From positions 1 through 14,026 of the forward strand of contig JAZUCT010000059.1 of assembly GCA_045639255.1 (NCBI GenBank): a stretch of DNA of 14,026 bases, in the 5' to 3' direction. The stretch comes from JAZUCT01 sp045639255 (GTDB taxonomy: Bacteria > Bacillota > Clostridia > Christensenellales > UBA1242). Under the pieces are notes generated by a model. That model was not told the DNA's origin. It saw only the letters and a list, made by a program, of their open reading frames with translations, and ran no database searches. Below are positions 1-6,944 of this stretch, piece after piece. The position numbers and the translations under genes were made by a program. Numbering within the stretch: the stretch's first letter is position 1; every line of letters begins with the position of its first letter.

Positions 1-16
1 TAACATCATTATTTAT

Positions 17-45
17 TTGTTTTTTAGATTTTTTGTTGTTATACT
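17..45 (+). promoter_or_regulatory. Promoter of the LRR-protein gene
   Basis: A TTGTTT box at 17-22 and a TATACT box at 40-45 are separated by 17 bp. TGT directly precedes the -10 box, giving an extended -10. The predicted start site is near 52, about 22 nt before the start codon, and the ribosome binding site AAAGGGG lies around 60-66. This is read from sequence alone. Confidence 0.6.
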
Positions 46-73
46 TGTTTTAAGAAGGTAAAGGGGTTTACTT

Positions 74-2308
74 ATGGAAAACGAAAAGGTTGTTTCGGCT
101 TTAACAAATATTATTCTGCAAAATGGCTTAGAGGTGCTTAACGATGGTGCGGTGTTATTTGATAAGTTTTTGTTGGAACTTTCAGATTGCGAACAAGAAA
201 AGAAATTGTTAATGGCTGTTTGCTTTACAGAAGTTCCTGCAATTATAAAAAATGGAAAGCCTACTGTTATTGGTGCATTGCAAAAAGCAAAAGAAATTTT
301 AAAAGGTTCTGCATGCGAAGAACATGCCGACACTGTTGTTAACTGGTTTTTTGAAGCAATTTATATAAAAGCAAAAAATAAACCAACTAAAAACGAAACC
401 GTGTTGGCTGAACCTGTTAAAAAAGAATTGCCTGATGTTGAACAAACACAAAACACACAAGTTGCTGAACAAGAACCTGAAACAATAACTGTTGAACCAG
501 CAGAAACACATAAGGCACAAGAAATTGTTTCTATGCAAACCGAAGAAGAACTTGAAGAACAACCTTTAAACTTAGATGATGTAAATTTTATAAGGTATAA
601 TCGAAATTATTTTGATATTAATAATGGTTATTTAATTCAATATTTAGGTAATGAAAAAACAGTTATTATTCCAAATGCTGTTAACAGAATTGGTAAAGAG
701 TCTTTTGCTGGTTGTGAAAGTGTTGAAACTGTTATTTTAAACCCTAACATCACTTTCATAGATAATGAAGCATTTATCGGTTGCAAAAATTTAACAACTT
801 TATATATGCAACAATTTGCACCCGACATTTTAAACATATCTGGGCCTGATATAGGTTATAATGCCTTTGCTGGTTGCAACATTAAAAAGGTTTATTTCCG
901 TGGTTCGTTATATAACTGGTTATCTTTAAGATTTAGCGGCTATTTAAACACTGTTGCTTTTTCAAACCCTTTGCATATTGGGGCAGATTTATATTTATTT
1001 AATAACAAAATAAATAAATTTGAAAAAGCAGAGCATTTGGTTATTAATCAAAATGTTTATATAATGTCTTTTTATGGGTGCAAAAGCTTAAAAACAATTA
1101 GATTTGATAAATCTGTAAGATATATTGAAAGTTATGCTTTTTATAAATGCACCAATCTTGAAACAGTTATTGTTCCAAAAACAATTAAATGGATAGCAGG
1201 CGGTGCTTTTGCAGGTTTAACTTCCAAAACAAATATTGTGTTGGAAAAACCATCGGTTAAAAGAGTTGGCATGTTTAATTTTAAACATGTTGAGGGGGAA
1301 AAAGAGTTAATACCTGTTGAAAATAAATCGTGGTATGGAAAAAATATTTTTGCATTTTCAACTTGCAATGTGTTGCTGAAATGTGGATTTTCCTTAAAAT
1401 GGAAATTTTTCAAATTTCTATCAAACAAACAACTTAAACTAAATTTAATTAAAGGAAACTTTAACATCTATTTTAAAAATCAATGGAAATATGATGAATA
1501 TGGAAATCCTGTTATTTTAACAGATGAAGAAAGGAAAGAAGTAAAAAATAATCCACAAGAAAAACAATTAACACCGCAAAGAACACCGGTTGCACCACAA
1601 CCGCAATTAAACAACAATACAATTGCAAACCAAAACAAAGGTTTAACCGAAACAATTCCTCAACCTGCAAAACCTGAAAATGTTGAAGAACAAAACAATG
1701 AACCTGCAATTGTTGAACAAAAAAACAACGAACTTGAAACTGTTGAACAAGCAAATTCTCAATCTAAAAAAAGTTTAAAAAAGTTTTGGATATTATGGGG
1801 GATTATAACATTCCTTTCAGTTACAGCACTAAACATTGGATTTTCAATCGATTCGCCATTCATTGAAATTCCATTAAGCATTGGTGGAATATTATTGTTC
1901 ACTTCCATAATGATGTTAATTGTGCATTTTGTTGAAAAAGGCAAAGCAAAAAAACATGGCACCACAAAACAAGAAATAAATGATTTGCCACCAAGCAAAT
2001 TGCCTATTGTTAATAAAACTCCATCTTGGCTTAAATATATTCTTGCACCGGTTTCTTATATGGGATTATGTTGTGTAGTTGCTTTCTTAATTATGATTAT
2101 ATTTTATCCAGATGACTTCGCTTACTCTGGGCCCGCATATTTATCGGTTATTGCCCTTTGTGTTTTAATTTGGCTGTTCTTTATTGGAAAAGCAAAAAGC
2201 ACAAAAGAAAGAAAAGTGCTTAGAATAATTTTAATTGTTTGCATAGTTTTGGCAATATTATCGCTTATTCCATTATTAATTTCAGCATTTGCATCTGATT
2301 CTTATTAA
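74..2308 (+). CDS. BspA-like leucine-rich repeat (LRR_5) protein with C-terminal membrane helices
   Basis: The 744-residue product has four visible parts. Residues 1-100 form a compact, mostly helical domain without a signal peptide. Residues 105-165 are a Glu/Gln/Pro-rich linker. Residues 185-400 carry degenerate LRR_5 units of the BspA/Treponema pallidum type, with the pattern I-P-x-x-V-x-x-I-G-x-x-A/S-F-x-G-C (for example 199-214 and 229-240; also 331-345 and 355-368). A second Gln/Asn/Glu-rich linker (490-565) follows, then about five hydrophobic helices near 570-590, 597-619, 653-678, 687-704 and 714-738. LRR_5 domains usually mediate protein binding, often at the cell surface. Here the missing signal peptide suggests that the LRR part may stay in the cytoplasm, tethered by its C-terminus. 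The start is supported by AAAGGGG seven bases upstream. The gene stands alone between its own promoter and terminator. The specific function is unknown. Confidence 0.85.
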   Translation: MENEKVVSALTNIILQNGLEVLNDGAVLFDKFLLELSDCEQEKKLLMAVCFTEVPAIIKNGKPTVIGALQKAKEILKGSACEEHADTVVNWFFEAIYIKAKNKPTKNETVLAEPVKKELPDVEQTQNTQVAEQEPETITVEPAETHKAQEIVSMQTEEELEEQPLNLDDVNFIRYNRNYFDINNGYLIQYLGNEKTVIIPNAVNRIGKESFAGCESVETVILNPNITFIDNEAFIGCKNLTTLYMQQFAPDILNISGPDIGYNAFAGCNIKKVYFRGSLYNWLSLRFSGYLNTVAFSNPLHIGADLYLFNNKINKFEKAEHLVINQNVYIMSFYGCKSLKTIRFDKSVRYIESYAFYKCTNLETVIVPKTIKWIAGGAFAGLTSKTNIVLEKPSVKRVGMFNFKHVEGEKELIPVENKSWYGKNIFAFSTCNVLLKCGFSLKWKFFKFLSNKQLKLNLIKGNFNIYFKNQWKYDEYGNPVILTDEERKEVKNNPQEKQLTPQRTPVAPQPQLNNNTIANQNKGLTETIPQPAKPENVEEQNNEPAIVEQKNNELETVEQANSQSKKSLKKFWILWGIITFLSVTALNIGFSIDSPFIEIPLSIGGILLFTSIMMLIVHFVEKGKAKKHGTTKQEINDLPPSKLPIVNKTPSWLKYILAPVSYMGLCCVVAFLIMIIFYPDDFAYSGPAYLSVIALCVLIWLFFIGKAKSTKERKVLRIILIVCIVLAILSLIPLLISAFASDSY
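1681..1755 (+). repeat. Degenerate 30-bp tandem repeat in the LRR-protein linker
   Basis: Two and a half copies of a 30-bp unit begin at 1681, 1711 and 1741, each opening with TGTTGAA. They encode a ten-residue repeat of the form VE(E/Q)xNNExxx, just before the first membrane helix. The copies differ at several bases, so the repeat is not recent. Confidence 0.7.
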
Positions 2309-2312
2309 CAAT

Positions 2313-2338
2313 AAAAACCTGCGTTTGCAGGTTTTTTT
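2313..2338. terminator. Bidirectional intrinsic terminator between convergent genes
   Basis: A 10-bp perfect stem (2313-2322 with 2327-2336, core ACCTGC/GCAGGT) and a 4-nt loop are followed by a T-run on the plus strand. Read from the minus strand, the same stem also ends in a T-rich tract. It lies between the stop codons of the LRR gene (plus) and the DivIVA-like gene (minus), so it can serve both. Confidence 0.9.
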
Positions 2339-2362
2339 GTTTATTTATTAAATAAAATTAAA

Positions 2363-3211
2363 TTAATCTTCGTTAGGATAAAAATCAAAGGCTTTCATAA
2401 TTTCTTCCAAAGTTTCTTTTGGGCAAACTGCTTCGCTTAAATCAAAGCCTTTTTCTTTGTTAGAATTCATATAATCTTCAATTTTTTCTTCAATGCGCTG
2501 GTTAAGAATTGGTGCAATTTTTTTTGCATATGCGGTGTTAAGTTCTTCGCCATCGTTTTCATCAAGGAACTTATCCACCAAATTATCGTAACCATCGTTT
2601 TTGTTTAAAGTTAAATTGCTAACTGGCTTTAACATACTTGGCCTTTCGCTGTGTTTAATTTCTGATGGTTCTTCTGCCCTTTGAGTTTTTACAACTTCTG
2701 TTTGTTCTGGTTGCTTTGTTGGAACAACACCTATTCCGCCACCAGTTCGATTTGTTACATATCCATTCATTTTTGAAAGCAAGGTTTTAACATAAACCTT
2801 ATCTTCTTCGGGGTTGGCAACAAAGCCAGAGTTTATTGTTTGTTCAATTGACTGATTAAACTCGGTTATTAAGTTGTTAATTTCGTTAATTGCCCTTACA
2901 TTTGGATATTTTTTTATTATTAAATTAAGCAACTTTTCCCACCTGGAATATAAAATTCTTATGCGTTGAATTTCAAGTTCATAAAGATTTTTTGAACTGT
3001 TTTCAAGTTCTTTTGCCTTTTCAACAGCAAGCACCAAAGCCCTTGAAATGCTTTCATCTTTAATACTGTAAGAACTTATTTTTTGTTTAAGAGCATCGTT
3101 TTCTTCACGCAGTTCAATAATGCGTTCTTTTTGTTCTTGCAATTTTTGTTCATAATCTTGCTTTAACAAATTAATTCTGCGTTCATACTCTGCCATTGAT
3201 ATTTTTTGCAT
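2363..3211 (-). CDS. DivIVA-like coiled-coil protein
   Basis: The product is 282 residues long and soluble. Residues 5-100 are strongly heptad-like and charged, with the stretch SIKDESISRALVLAVEKAKE (49-68). That stretch resembles the conserved part of DivIVA/GpsB-family proteins, which mark poles or division sites. The middle (155-205) is low-complexity and Pro/Thr-rich. The acidic C-terminus ends in a short helix with FDLSEAVCPKETLEEIM (256-272). I chose the ATG at 3211 rather than the in-frame ATG at 3229 because AAGGAGAG lies just upstream of it, after the 3229 codon. The gene overlaps the end of lgt by 29 nt, so translation is probably coupled. The family assignment is an inference from pattern, and another coiled-coil scaffold is possible. 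Confidence 0.75.
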   Translation of the reverse strand: MQKISMAEYERRINLLKQDYEQKLQEQKERIIELREENDALKQKISSYSIKDESISRALVLAVEKAKELENSSKNLYELEIQRIRILYSRWEKLLNLIIKKYPNVRAINEINNLITEFNQSIEQTINSGFVANPEEDKVYVKTLLSKMNGYVTNRTGGGIGVVPTKQPEQTEVVKTQRAEEPSEIKHSERPSMLKPVSNLTLNKNDGYDNLVDKFLDENDGEELNTAYAKKIAPILNQRIEEKIEDYMNSNKEKGFDLSEAVCPKETLEEIMKAFDFYPNED

Positions 3212-4034
3212 TCTTTCTCTCCTTAACATCGGTTATTATTGTGTAGGTTAGCAATGCAATGCCCAGCACAATAAATAATATGCTTACAATTTGGCTGGCT
3301 GGCAAACCACCTTTTGTTTGCAAAATAAATTCGCTGTAACGGTTAACTTCCATAATGCTTCGAATTAATCCATAATAAATTAAATATGCACTTGTGAAAT
3401 AGCCTGTTTTTTTAACTTTTTTGAATATTATGAATATAACAATTGCCCCAATTAAGTTAAGCATGCTTTCATAAAAGAACAACGCATAGTGCCAATTGTT
3501 TGTTGCATCAATAAACACTGCAAACGGAAACCATTGCAGTTTTGGATTTGTTACCACATTGCCAAAAACTTCTTGGTTAACAAAATTACCCCATCTGCCA
3601 ATTGCTTGCCCTAGCATAAGCACAGGCACAATTATATCGGTGAATGCAAACACATTTTTGTTTTTAATTGCAGAATAAACAACCAAAGCCAAAAATCCGC
3701 CAATAACACCGCCAATTATTGAAAGCCCGCCATTCCAAACTTGCAAAATTTCCCAAAAAGTCCAACTTGTGCCAGAAAACAAAACATAAAACAGCCTTGC
3801 ACCAATTATTGCAAACGGAAACACAACCATTAACAAATCAAAGGCAATATCTTTTTCAAAACCCCTTATGCCTGCAAGTTCCCTTACAATAACAAGCGCA
3901 ATTAAAAATGCAACTGCAATAAGCAAGCCATACCAATTAACATTAACTTTAAAAATTGCAAGCAAGCCAATAACAAGCGCCACAACACCTATAAAGCAAG
4001 CAAGAAAAATTAAATCGAACTTCTTTTGTTTCAT
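3183..4034 (-). CDS. lgt: Prolipoprotein diacylglyceryl transferase
   Basis: Lgt moves a diacylglyceryl group from phosphatidylglycerol to the lipobox cysteine of prelipoproteins at the cytoplasmic membrane. The 283-residue product has about seven hydrophobic segments and the family signature GRWGNFVNQEVFG (146-158), with R147, N150 and E155. It also has NWYG with Y35, GARL (78-81), the GGLSIIGG loop (102-109), and R225/E229 in the last conserved helix. The position equivalent to the E. coli loop histidine (H103) is isoleucine here. The ATG at 4034 is chosen because the promoter's -10 box ends six bases before it. The only upstream alternative, a TTG at 4097, lies before the promoter and has no ribosome binding site. 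The gene ends inside the following DivIVA-like gene. A probable client lipoprotein is encoded at 10833-12050. Confidence 0.95.
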   Translation of the reverse strand: MKQKKFDLIFLACFIGVVALVIGLLAIFKVNVNWYGLLIAVAFLIALVIVRELAGIRGFEKDIAFDLLMVVFPFAIIGARLFYVLFSGTSWTFWEILQVWNGGLSIIGGVIGGFLALVVYSAIKNKNVFAFTDIIVPVLMLGQAIGRWGNFVNQEVFGNVVTNPKLQWFPFAVFIDATNNWHYALFFYESMLNLIGAIVIFIIFKKVKKTGYFTSAYLIYYGLIRSIMEVNRYSEFILQTKGGLPASQIVSILFIVLGIALLTYTIITDVKERKNAKNINGRV

Positions 4035-4040
4035 AAGTTC

Positions 4041-4069
4041 ATTATAATAATAAAAAACATAAAAGTCAA
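4041..4069 (-). promoter_or_regulatory. lgt promoter, predicted leaderless
   Basis: On the minus strand TTGACT (4064-4069) and a perfect TATAAT (4041-4046) are 17 bp apart. Counting seven bases past the -10 box puts the start site on the A of the lgt ATG at 4034. The bases between are GAACTT, with no Shine-Dalgarno sequence, so the transcript would begin at or within a few bases of the start codon. Confidence 0.8.
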
Positions 4070-4121
4070 TAAACCAAAATCTTGAAAAAATTGCCAAACT
4101 TAATTTTCAACAAAAGTTAAC

Positions 4122-4144
4122 AAAAAAGAACGCTTTTTGCGTTC
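4122..4144 (-). terminator. Intrinsic terminator of the small membrane-protein gene
   Basis: A GAACGC/GCGTTC stem (4128-4133 and 4139-4144) with a 5-nt loop is followed, on the minus strand, by six T residues (4122-4127). It sits five bases after the stop codon of the gene ending at 4150 and isolates it from lgt. Confidence 0.85.
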
Positions 4145-4149
4145 AATTT

Positions 4150-4776
4150 TTATTTATCTTCAATTTCCATATCCATTGATGCGGCATATGCTTTTGTTAT
4201 AACTTTTGTTAAACCATTTTCTGTGAAAACAAATTTTTCGTTAACCGAGCCATCTTTTGCAACAATTGCCAAATCGTTAATTTCAAATGGTGCTTTAATG
4301 CCATCGTTAACGCTTCCGTTTGTTGTTAAAATATCTTTTATATCTTTTAAATCACCAACAAACCTTAATTTTTCACTTTTATCTGCTGAAACAATGTTTA
4401 AAACTGAAAAATCTTCGGCGTTTTTTGTTTCTTCAAGGTGCCCGCCTATTATAAGTTTTTTAACATATTCTTTCCAAGCAGGGTTGTTAACTTTGAATGC
4501 ACCGTTGCCATATTCAATTATGTTGTTTTTGTTAACAACAACTTCTTTTATTGTTTCAATTTCAGTGGCTTTGTTAATGTTTGTGTTTTGTGCTTCAACT
4601 TCCGCTTCTTTTTGTGCTTGTTTTTCATATAGTTTTGTTTGTTTTTCAATTTGTTTGTTAATTGATTTTTGGCTTGGATGATTTTCCCTTGTTTTTGCAA
4701 TTGCATAACAAGTTAAGCCAATAAGCATTGATGCAAACACTGCAACAACCAAAATTCTTCCAATTAAAATTAACAT
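4150..4776 (-). CDS. Small bitopic membrane protein, unknown function
   Basis: I do not recognise this 208-residue protein. Residues 2-25 form one hydrophobic helix without a lipobox or clear signal-peptidase site, so it is probably an N-terminal membrane anchor. Residues 32-65 are a Lys/Gln/Glu-rich probable coiled coil. Residues 85-200 look like a small mixed alpha/beta domain rich in Asn, Asp and Lys, with few cysteines. The ATG at 4776 is supported by AAGGGGGTG about six bases upstream. An in-frame TTG at 4830 is excluded because it falls in the -35 box. The gene has its own promoter and terminator, so it is a single-gene unit between mazF and lgt. Topology suggests a soluble domain held near the membrane; nothing shows its partner. 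Confidence 0.75.
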   Translation of the reverse strand: MLILIGRILVVAVFASMLIGLTCYAIAKTRENHPSQKSINKQIEKQTKLYEKQAQKEAEVEAQNTNINKATEIETIKEVVVNKNNIIEYGNGAFKVNNPAWKEYVKKLIIGGHLEETKNAEDFSVLNIVSADKSEKLRFVGDLKDIKDILTTNGSVNDGIKAPFEINDLAIVAKDGSVNEKFVFTENGLTKVITKAYAASMDMEIEDK

Positions 4777-4801
4777 AAAGCACCCCCTTATATTCAATGC
4801 A

Positions 4802-4830
4802 ATTATAACAAATAAATATGTGTTAGTCAA
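4802..4830 (-). promoter_or_regulatory. Promoter of the small membrane-protein gene
   Basis: TTGACT (4825-4830) and TATAAT (4802-4807) lie 17 bp apart on the minus strand. TGT precedes the -10 box, giving an extended -10. The predicted start is near 4795, leaving a leader of about 19 nt that contains the ribosome binding site. Confidence 0.8.
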
Positions 4831-4875
4831 TACCCCATTTTTTAAGTTTTTTTAAATTTCAGCCTTGAAAAAAAC

Positions 4876-4914
4876 AAAAAATAGGAACTTGTTATTTTTA
4901 ACCATTCCTATTTT
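4876..4914 (-). terminator. Intrinsic terminator after mazF
   Basis: The arms 4878-4887 and 4905-4914 (AAAATAGGAA and its complement) pair perfectly. An inner GTTA/TAAC hairpin shortens the loop. On the minus strand the stem runs into a T-rich tract. The outer arm overlaps the mazF stop codon. Confidence 0.75.
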
Positions 4915-5257
4915 AATCAATCCATAAACTTATTTTAAGTGCCTGATTAACTTTTTTTATAAGCACTTCATCAATTTCGCAAACAAATTGTTTAAGGCGC
5001 TGTTTATCAATTGTTCTTATTTGTTCGCAAAGCACAACGCTATCTTTTGGTAACCCATATGTATTGCAAGGCAACTGCACATGTGTTGGAATTTTATTCT
5101 TTGTTGTTTGGCTGGTTATTGCAGAAATTATAACTGTTGGGCTGAATTTGTTGCCTGTGTTGTTTTGCACAATAAGCACAGGGCGAAGACCACCCTGTTC
5201 GCTTCCAACAACAGGGCTTAAATCGGCATAATAAATTTCACCGCGTTTAACCACCAT
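4913..5257 (-). CDS. mazF: MazF/EndoA-type mRNA interferase toxin, no adjacent antitoxin
   Basis: The 114-residue product matches the length and pattern of Bacillus EndoA/MazF, a ribosome-independent endoribonuclease that cuts mRNA at a short sequence. It has the N-terminal KRGEIYYADLSPVVGSEQGG block (4-23), RPVLIVQNN (25-33), TVIISAIT (41-48) and VVLCEQIRTIDKQRL (74-88). The catalytic Arg25 and Thr48 of EndoA are both present at the same numbers. The start is supported by AAGGAG eight bases upstream. In Bacillus the order is acpS, then alr, then the antitoxin ndoAI, then ndoA. Here acpS lies directly upstream, and the 182-bp gap holds no open frame that could encode an antitoxin. The toxin therefore appears solitary, or its antitoxin is encoded elsewhere. 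A non-toxic housekeeping role cannot be excluded. Confidence 0.93.
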   Translation of the reverse strand: MVVKRGEIYYADLSPVVGSEQGGLRPVLIVQNNTGNKFSPTVIISAITSQTTKNKIPTHVQLPCNTYGLPKDSVVLCEQIRTIDKQRLKQFVCEIDEVLIKKVNQALKISLWID

Positions 5258-5277
5258 ACTTTTCTCCTTTGAAAATT

Positions 5278-5316
5278 AATTATTTCCAAATTTGTTTTTA
5301 TTAAACGGAAATAATT
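5278..5316. repeat. Perfect 10-bp inverted repeat in the mazF leader
   Basis: AATTATTTCC at 5278-5287 is repeated in inverse at 5307-5316, with a 19-nt spacer. The nearer arm lies about 20 bases before the mazF start codon, just upstream of its ribosome binding site. It could be an operator or a leader hairpin. No convincing -35/-10 pair was found in this gap. A possible TACTAT lies at about 5324-5329, with no good -35. Confidence 0.55.
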
Positions 5317-5428
5317 CAGTTCATAGTATGAAAAATATATTTTTTTGGTGTAAAAATTATTTTCTTTTGCGGTGAAAGAAATGAATTGTTCTTTGATAAT
5401 TGGTAAGCACAGTTCACTTTTTGGGCAT

Positions 5429-5453
5429 AAAAAAGCACACTATAAAAGTGTGC
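5429..5453 (-). terminator. Terminator of the tyrS-acpS operon
   Basis: On the minus strand GCACAC (5453-5448), a 7-nt loop and GTGTGC (5440-5435) are followed by six T residues (5434-5429). The acpS stop codon TAG lies within the loop and the edge of the stem, so the last acpS codons are also part of the terminator. Confidence 0.9.
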
Positions 5454-5799
5454 AGTTGGCAATTGCAATTTTTTCTGTGTGTGAAATACTTATTTCAATT
5501 TGTGTTAAATTTTGGGTTTGCATTGCTGTTTTTATTTGTTGTGTTTGTTTTATATATGGTTTTCCATTTTGCAAATAATCAACACAAATTTGGTTAAGTT
5601 CCAAACCATTAAACAAGCCAAAACCAAATGCTTTTAAAACTGCTTCCTTAACAGCATAATAACCGCCTGCCCTTTGAACTGGGTGGGCACTTTTTTGAAT
5701 GTTGTCAATTTCGGTAACAGAAAAAACTTTTTGCAAATTGTTTTTTTTCAAAAGTTTTTTTATGCGTTTAAGTTCAACAATATCAATTCCAACTTTCAT
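5440..5799 (-). CDS. acpS: Holo-[acyl-carrier-protein] synthase
   Basis: AcpS transfers 4'-phosphopantetheine from coenzyme A to a serine of acyl carrier protein, activating it for fatty-acid synthesis. The 119-residue product has the usual length and the family motifs. These are GIDIVELKRI (4-13) with the metal-binding Asp6, AGGYYAVKEAVLKAFG (44-59) with Glu52, and ISISH (103-107). The ATG at 5799 is chosen because translation from it begins directly with the conserved MKVGIDIVE and it is preceded by TTGGAG. An upstream in-frame start at 5832 would add eleven residues not found in the family. The gene overlaps the end of recX by 17 nt and is the last gene of the tyrS operon. Confidence 0.95.
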   Translation of the reverse strand: MKVGIDIVELKRIKKLLKKNNLQKVFSVTEIDNIQKSAHPVQRAGGYYAVKEAVLKAFGFGLFNGLELNQICVDYLQNGKPYIKQTQQIKTAMQTQNLTQIEISISHTEKIAIANCTLL

Positions 5800-6394
5800 T
5801 TTCACTCCAATCAAGAGTTTGAATATCTTCATATTTAAACCCTTTCGATAACAAATGTTTTTTGCATTTTAAAATATTCTCTGTTGTAAGTTCTTTATTT
5901 TTTAAATATTTATTTTTAAGAATTTGCAGTTTTTCAAAATTAACTTCATAGTTTTCTTCAAAAAACTTTTCAATGATTTCTTTTTCAACACCTTTTAGGG
6001 CTAACTGTTGTTTAAGTTTAAGTTCGCCATAGCCATTATGATCGTTAACATATGCTTTAATGTATGCGTTATCATCAATAAGCAAATATTCTTCAAGTTT
6101 TGCAATTGCATTTGAAATTATATTTTGGTCAAATCCCTTGTTTTTTAAATAGTTGGCAATTTGCTTGCGGGTTTTTAAGCCTTTTGTAACATACTCGCTG
6201 GCCTTGTTTATTGCTGAAAGTGCATCGCTTTCAAACACCAAGTTTTGCGCAGTTTGCTGTGTAAGTTCACTGCCAACTTTTATGTTATGCTTAACCAAAG
6301 TTTCGGCATTTAGTGAAAATGAATATTCATCGTTGCAAAAAACACTTACTCGGTTTTTATTTTTCTTTTGCAGTTCAATTTTTGTAACTTTCAA
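5783..6394 (-). CDS. recX: RecX-family regulatory protein
   Basis: RecX binds RecA and modulates its filaments during recombination. The product is 203 residues from a TTG start. It has the typical N-terminal strand region (VTKIELQKKNKNRVSVFCND, 3-22) and then three-helix repeats: SAINKASEYVTKGLKTRKQI (60-79, in the usual place of the Ala-Leu-x-Tyr-Leu helix), YLLIDDNAYIKAYVND (103-118) and LKLKQQLALKGVEKEIIE (125-142). The TTG at 6394 is preferred over the GTG at 6406. The ribosome binding site AGGGGAG directly abuts the GTG but lies about ten bases before the TTG, and family proteins normally begin near this residue. The gene overlaps yigZ by about 20 nt and acpS by 17 nt. No recA is in the window. 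Confidence 0.88.
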   Translation of the reverse strand: MKVTKIELQKKNKNRVSVFCNDEYSFSLNAETLVKHNIKVGSELTQQTAQNLVFESDALSAINKASEYVTKGLKTRKQIANYLKNKGFDQNIISNAIAKLEEYLLIDDNAYIKAYVNDHNGYGELKLKQQLALKGVEKEIIEKFFEENYEVNFEKLQILKNKYLKNKELTTENILKCKKHLLSKGFKYEDIQTLDWSENESWN

Positions 6395-6944
6395 AGTTAA
6401 GTTCACTCCCCTTTGGCACTTTTATTTGCACTTCAATGTTATTGGCAAAGTTAAGGTTTATAATTTGACAGTTGTTTTCGGCACAATATTTTTTAAAGTT
6501 TGAAAGTGTGTTATACTTAATTTCAAAGTTTAAAGTTTCATATTCAACATATGGTTGCATTAAATTTTTAACACTTTCAATAACACTTTTTGCACTTTGT
6601 GAATATGCCCTAACAAGCCCGCCTGCACCAAGTTTTATGCCACCAAAATATCTTACAACCGCCACCAACATGTTAACAAAGTTTTGCTTTTTAATGCAAT
6701 CCAAAATAGGTTTGCCCGCTGTTCCACTTGGTTCGCCATTATCAACAGCCTTTTCTTTAACGCCATTATCCAACACAACATATGCATAACAAATATGTGT
6801 TGCATCGGCATAAGTTTTGTTAAGTTTTTCAAGGTGAAACTTAATTTCTGCTTCGGTTTGCACATAAAAAACAAAAGAGATAAATTTTGATTTTTTTATC
6901 TCTGTTATTGTTTCTGCGTTTGTTGGAATAACATAGTGTTGCAT
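6375..6944 (-). CDS. yigZ: YigZ/IMPACT-family protein
   Basis: The 189-residue product shows the UPF0029/IMPACT signature. It has KSKFI (18-22), ADATHICYAY (46-55), DNGEPSGTAGKPIL (68-81) and RYFGGIKLGAGGLVRAY (98-114), followed by a smaller C-terminal ferredoxin-like domain (about 135-180). The length is slightly below the roughly 200-215 residues usual for the family. Eukaryotic IMPACT inhibits the kinase Gcn2; the bacterial protein's biochemical role is not settled. The start codon shares one base with the tyrS stop codon (TAATG), and an AAGGTG sequence lies inside the end of tyrS, so translation is probably coupled to tyrS. Confidence 0.92.
   Translation of the reverse strand: MQHYVIPTNAETITEIKKSKFISFVFYVQTEAEIKFHLEKLNKTYADATHICYAYVVLDNGVKEKAVDNGEPSGTAGKPILDCIKKQNFVNMLVAVVRYFGGIKLGAGGLVRAYSQSAKSVIESVKNLMQPYVEYETLNFEIKYNTLSNFKKYCAENNCQIINLNFANNIEVQIKVPKGSELNFESYKN

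Noticed and set aside
1681..1755. A regulatory tandem repeat
   Set aside because: The period is a multiple of three, lies in frame in a low-complexity linker and encodes a ten-residue repeat, so a protein-level explanation is enough.
4035..4097. A longer Lgt starting at TTG 4097
   Set aside because: The extension spans the whole promoter and has no ribosome binding site. The added residues are not conserved in Lgt.
4777..4830. A longer form of the small membrane protein starting at TTG 4830
   Set aside because: The TTG is part of the -35 box and the -10 box lies inside the extra codons. A strong ribosome binding site fits the ATG at 4776.
5372..5597. Plus-strand open frames opposite the end of acpS, considered as a possible mazF antitoxin
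   Set aside because: They lie on the opposite strand and mostly overlap acpS in antisense. They encode a Phe/Cys-rich sequence unlike any antitoxin and lack a ribosome binding site.
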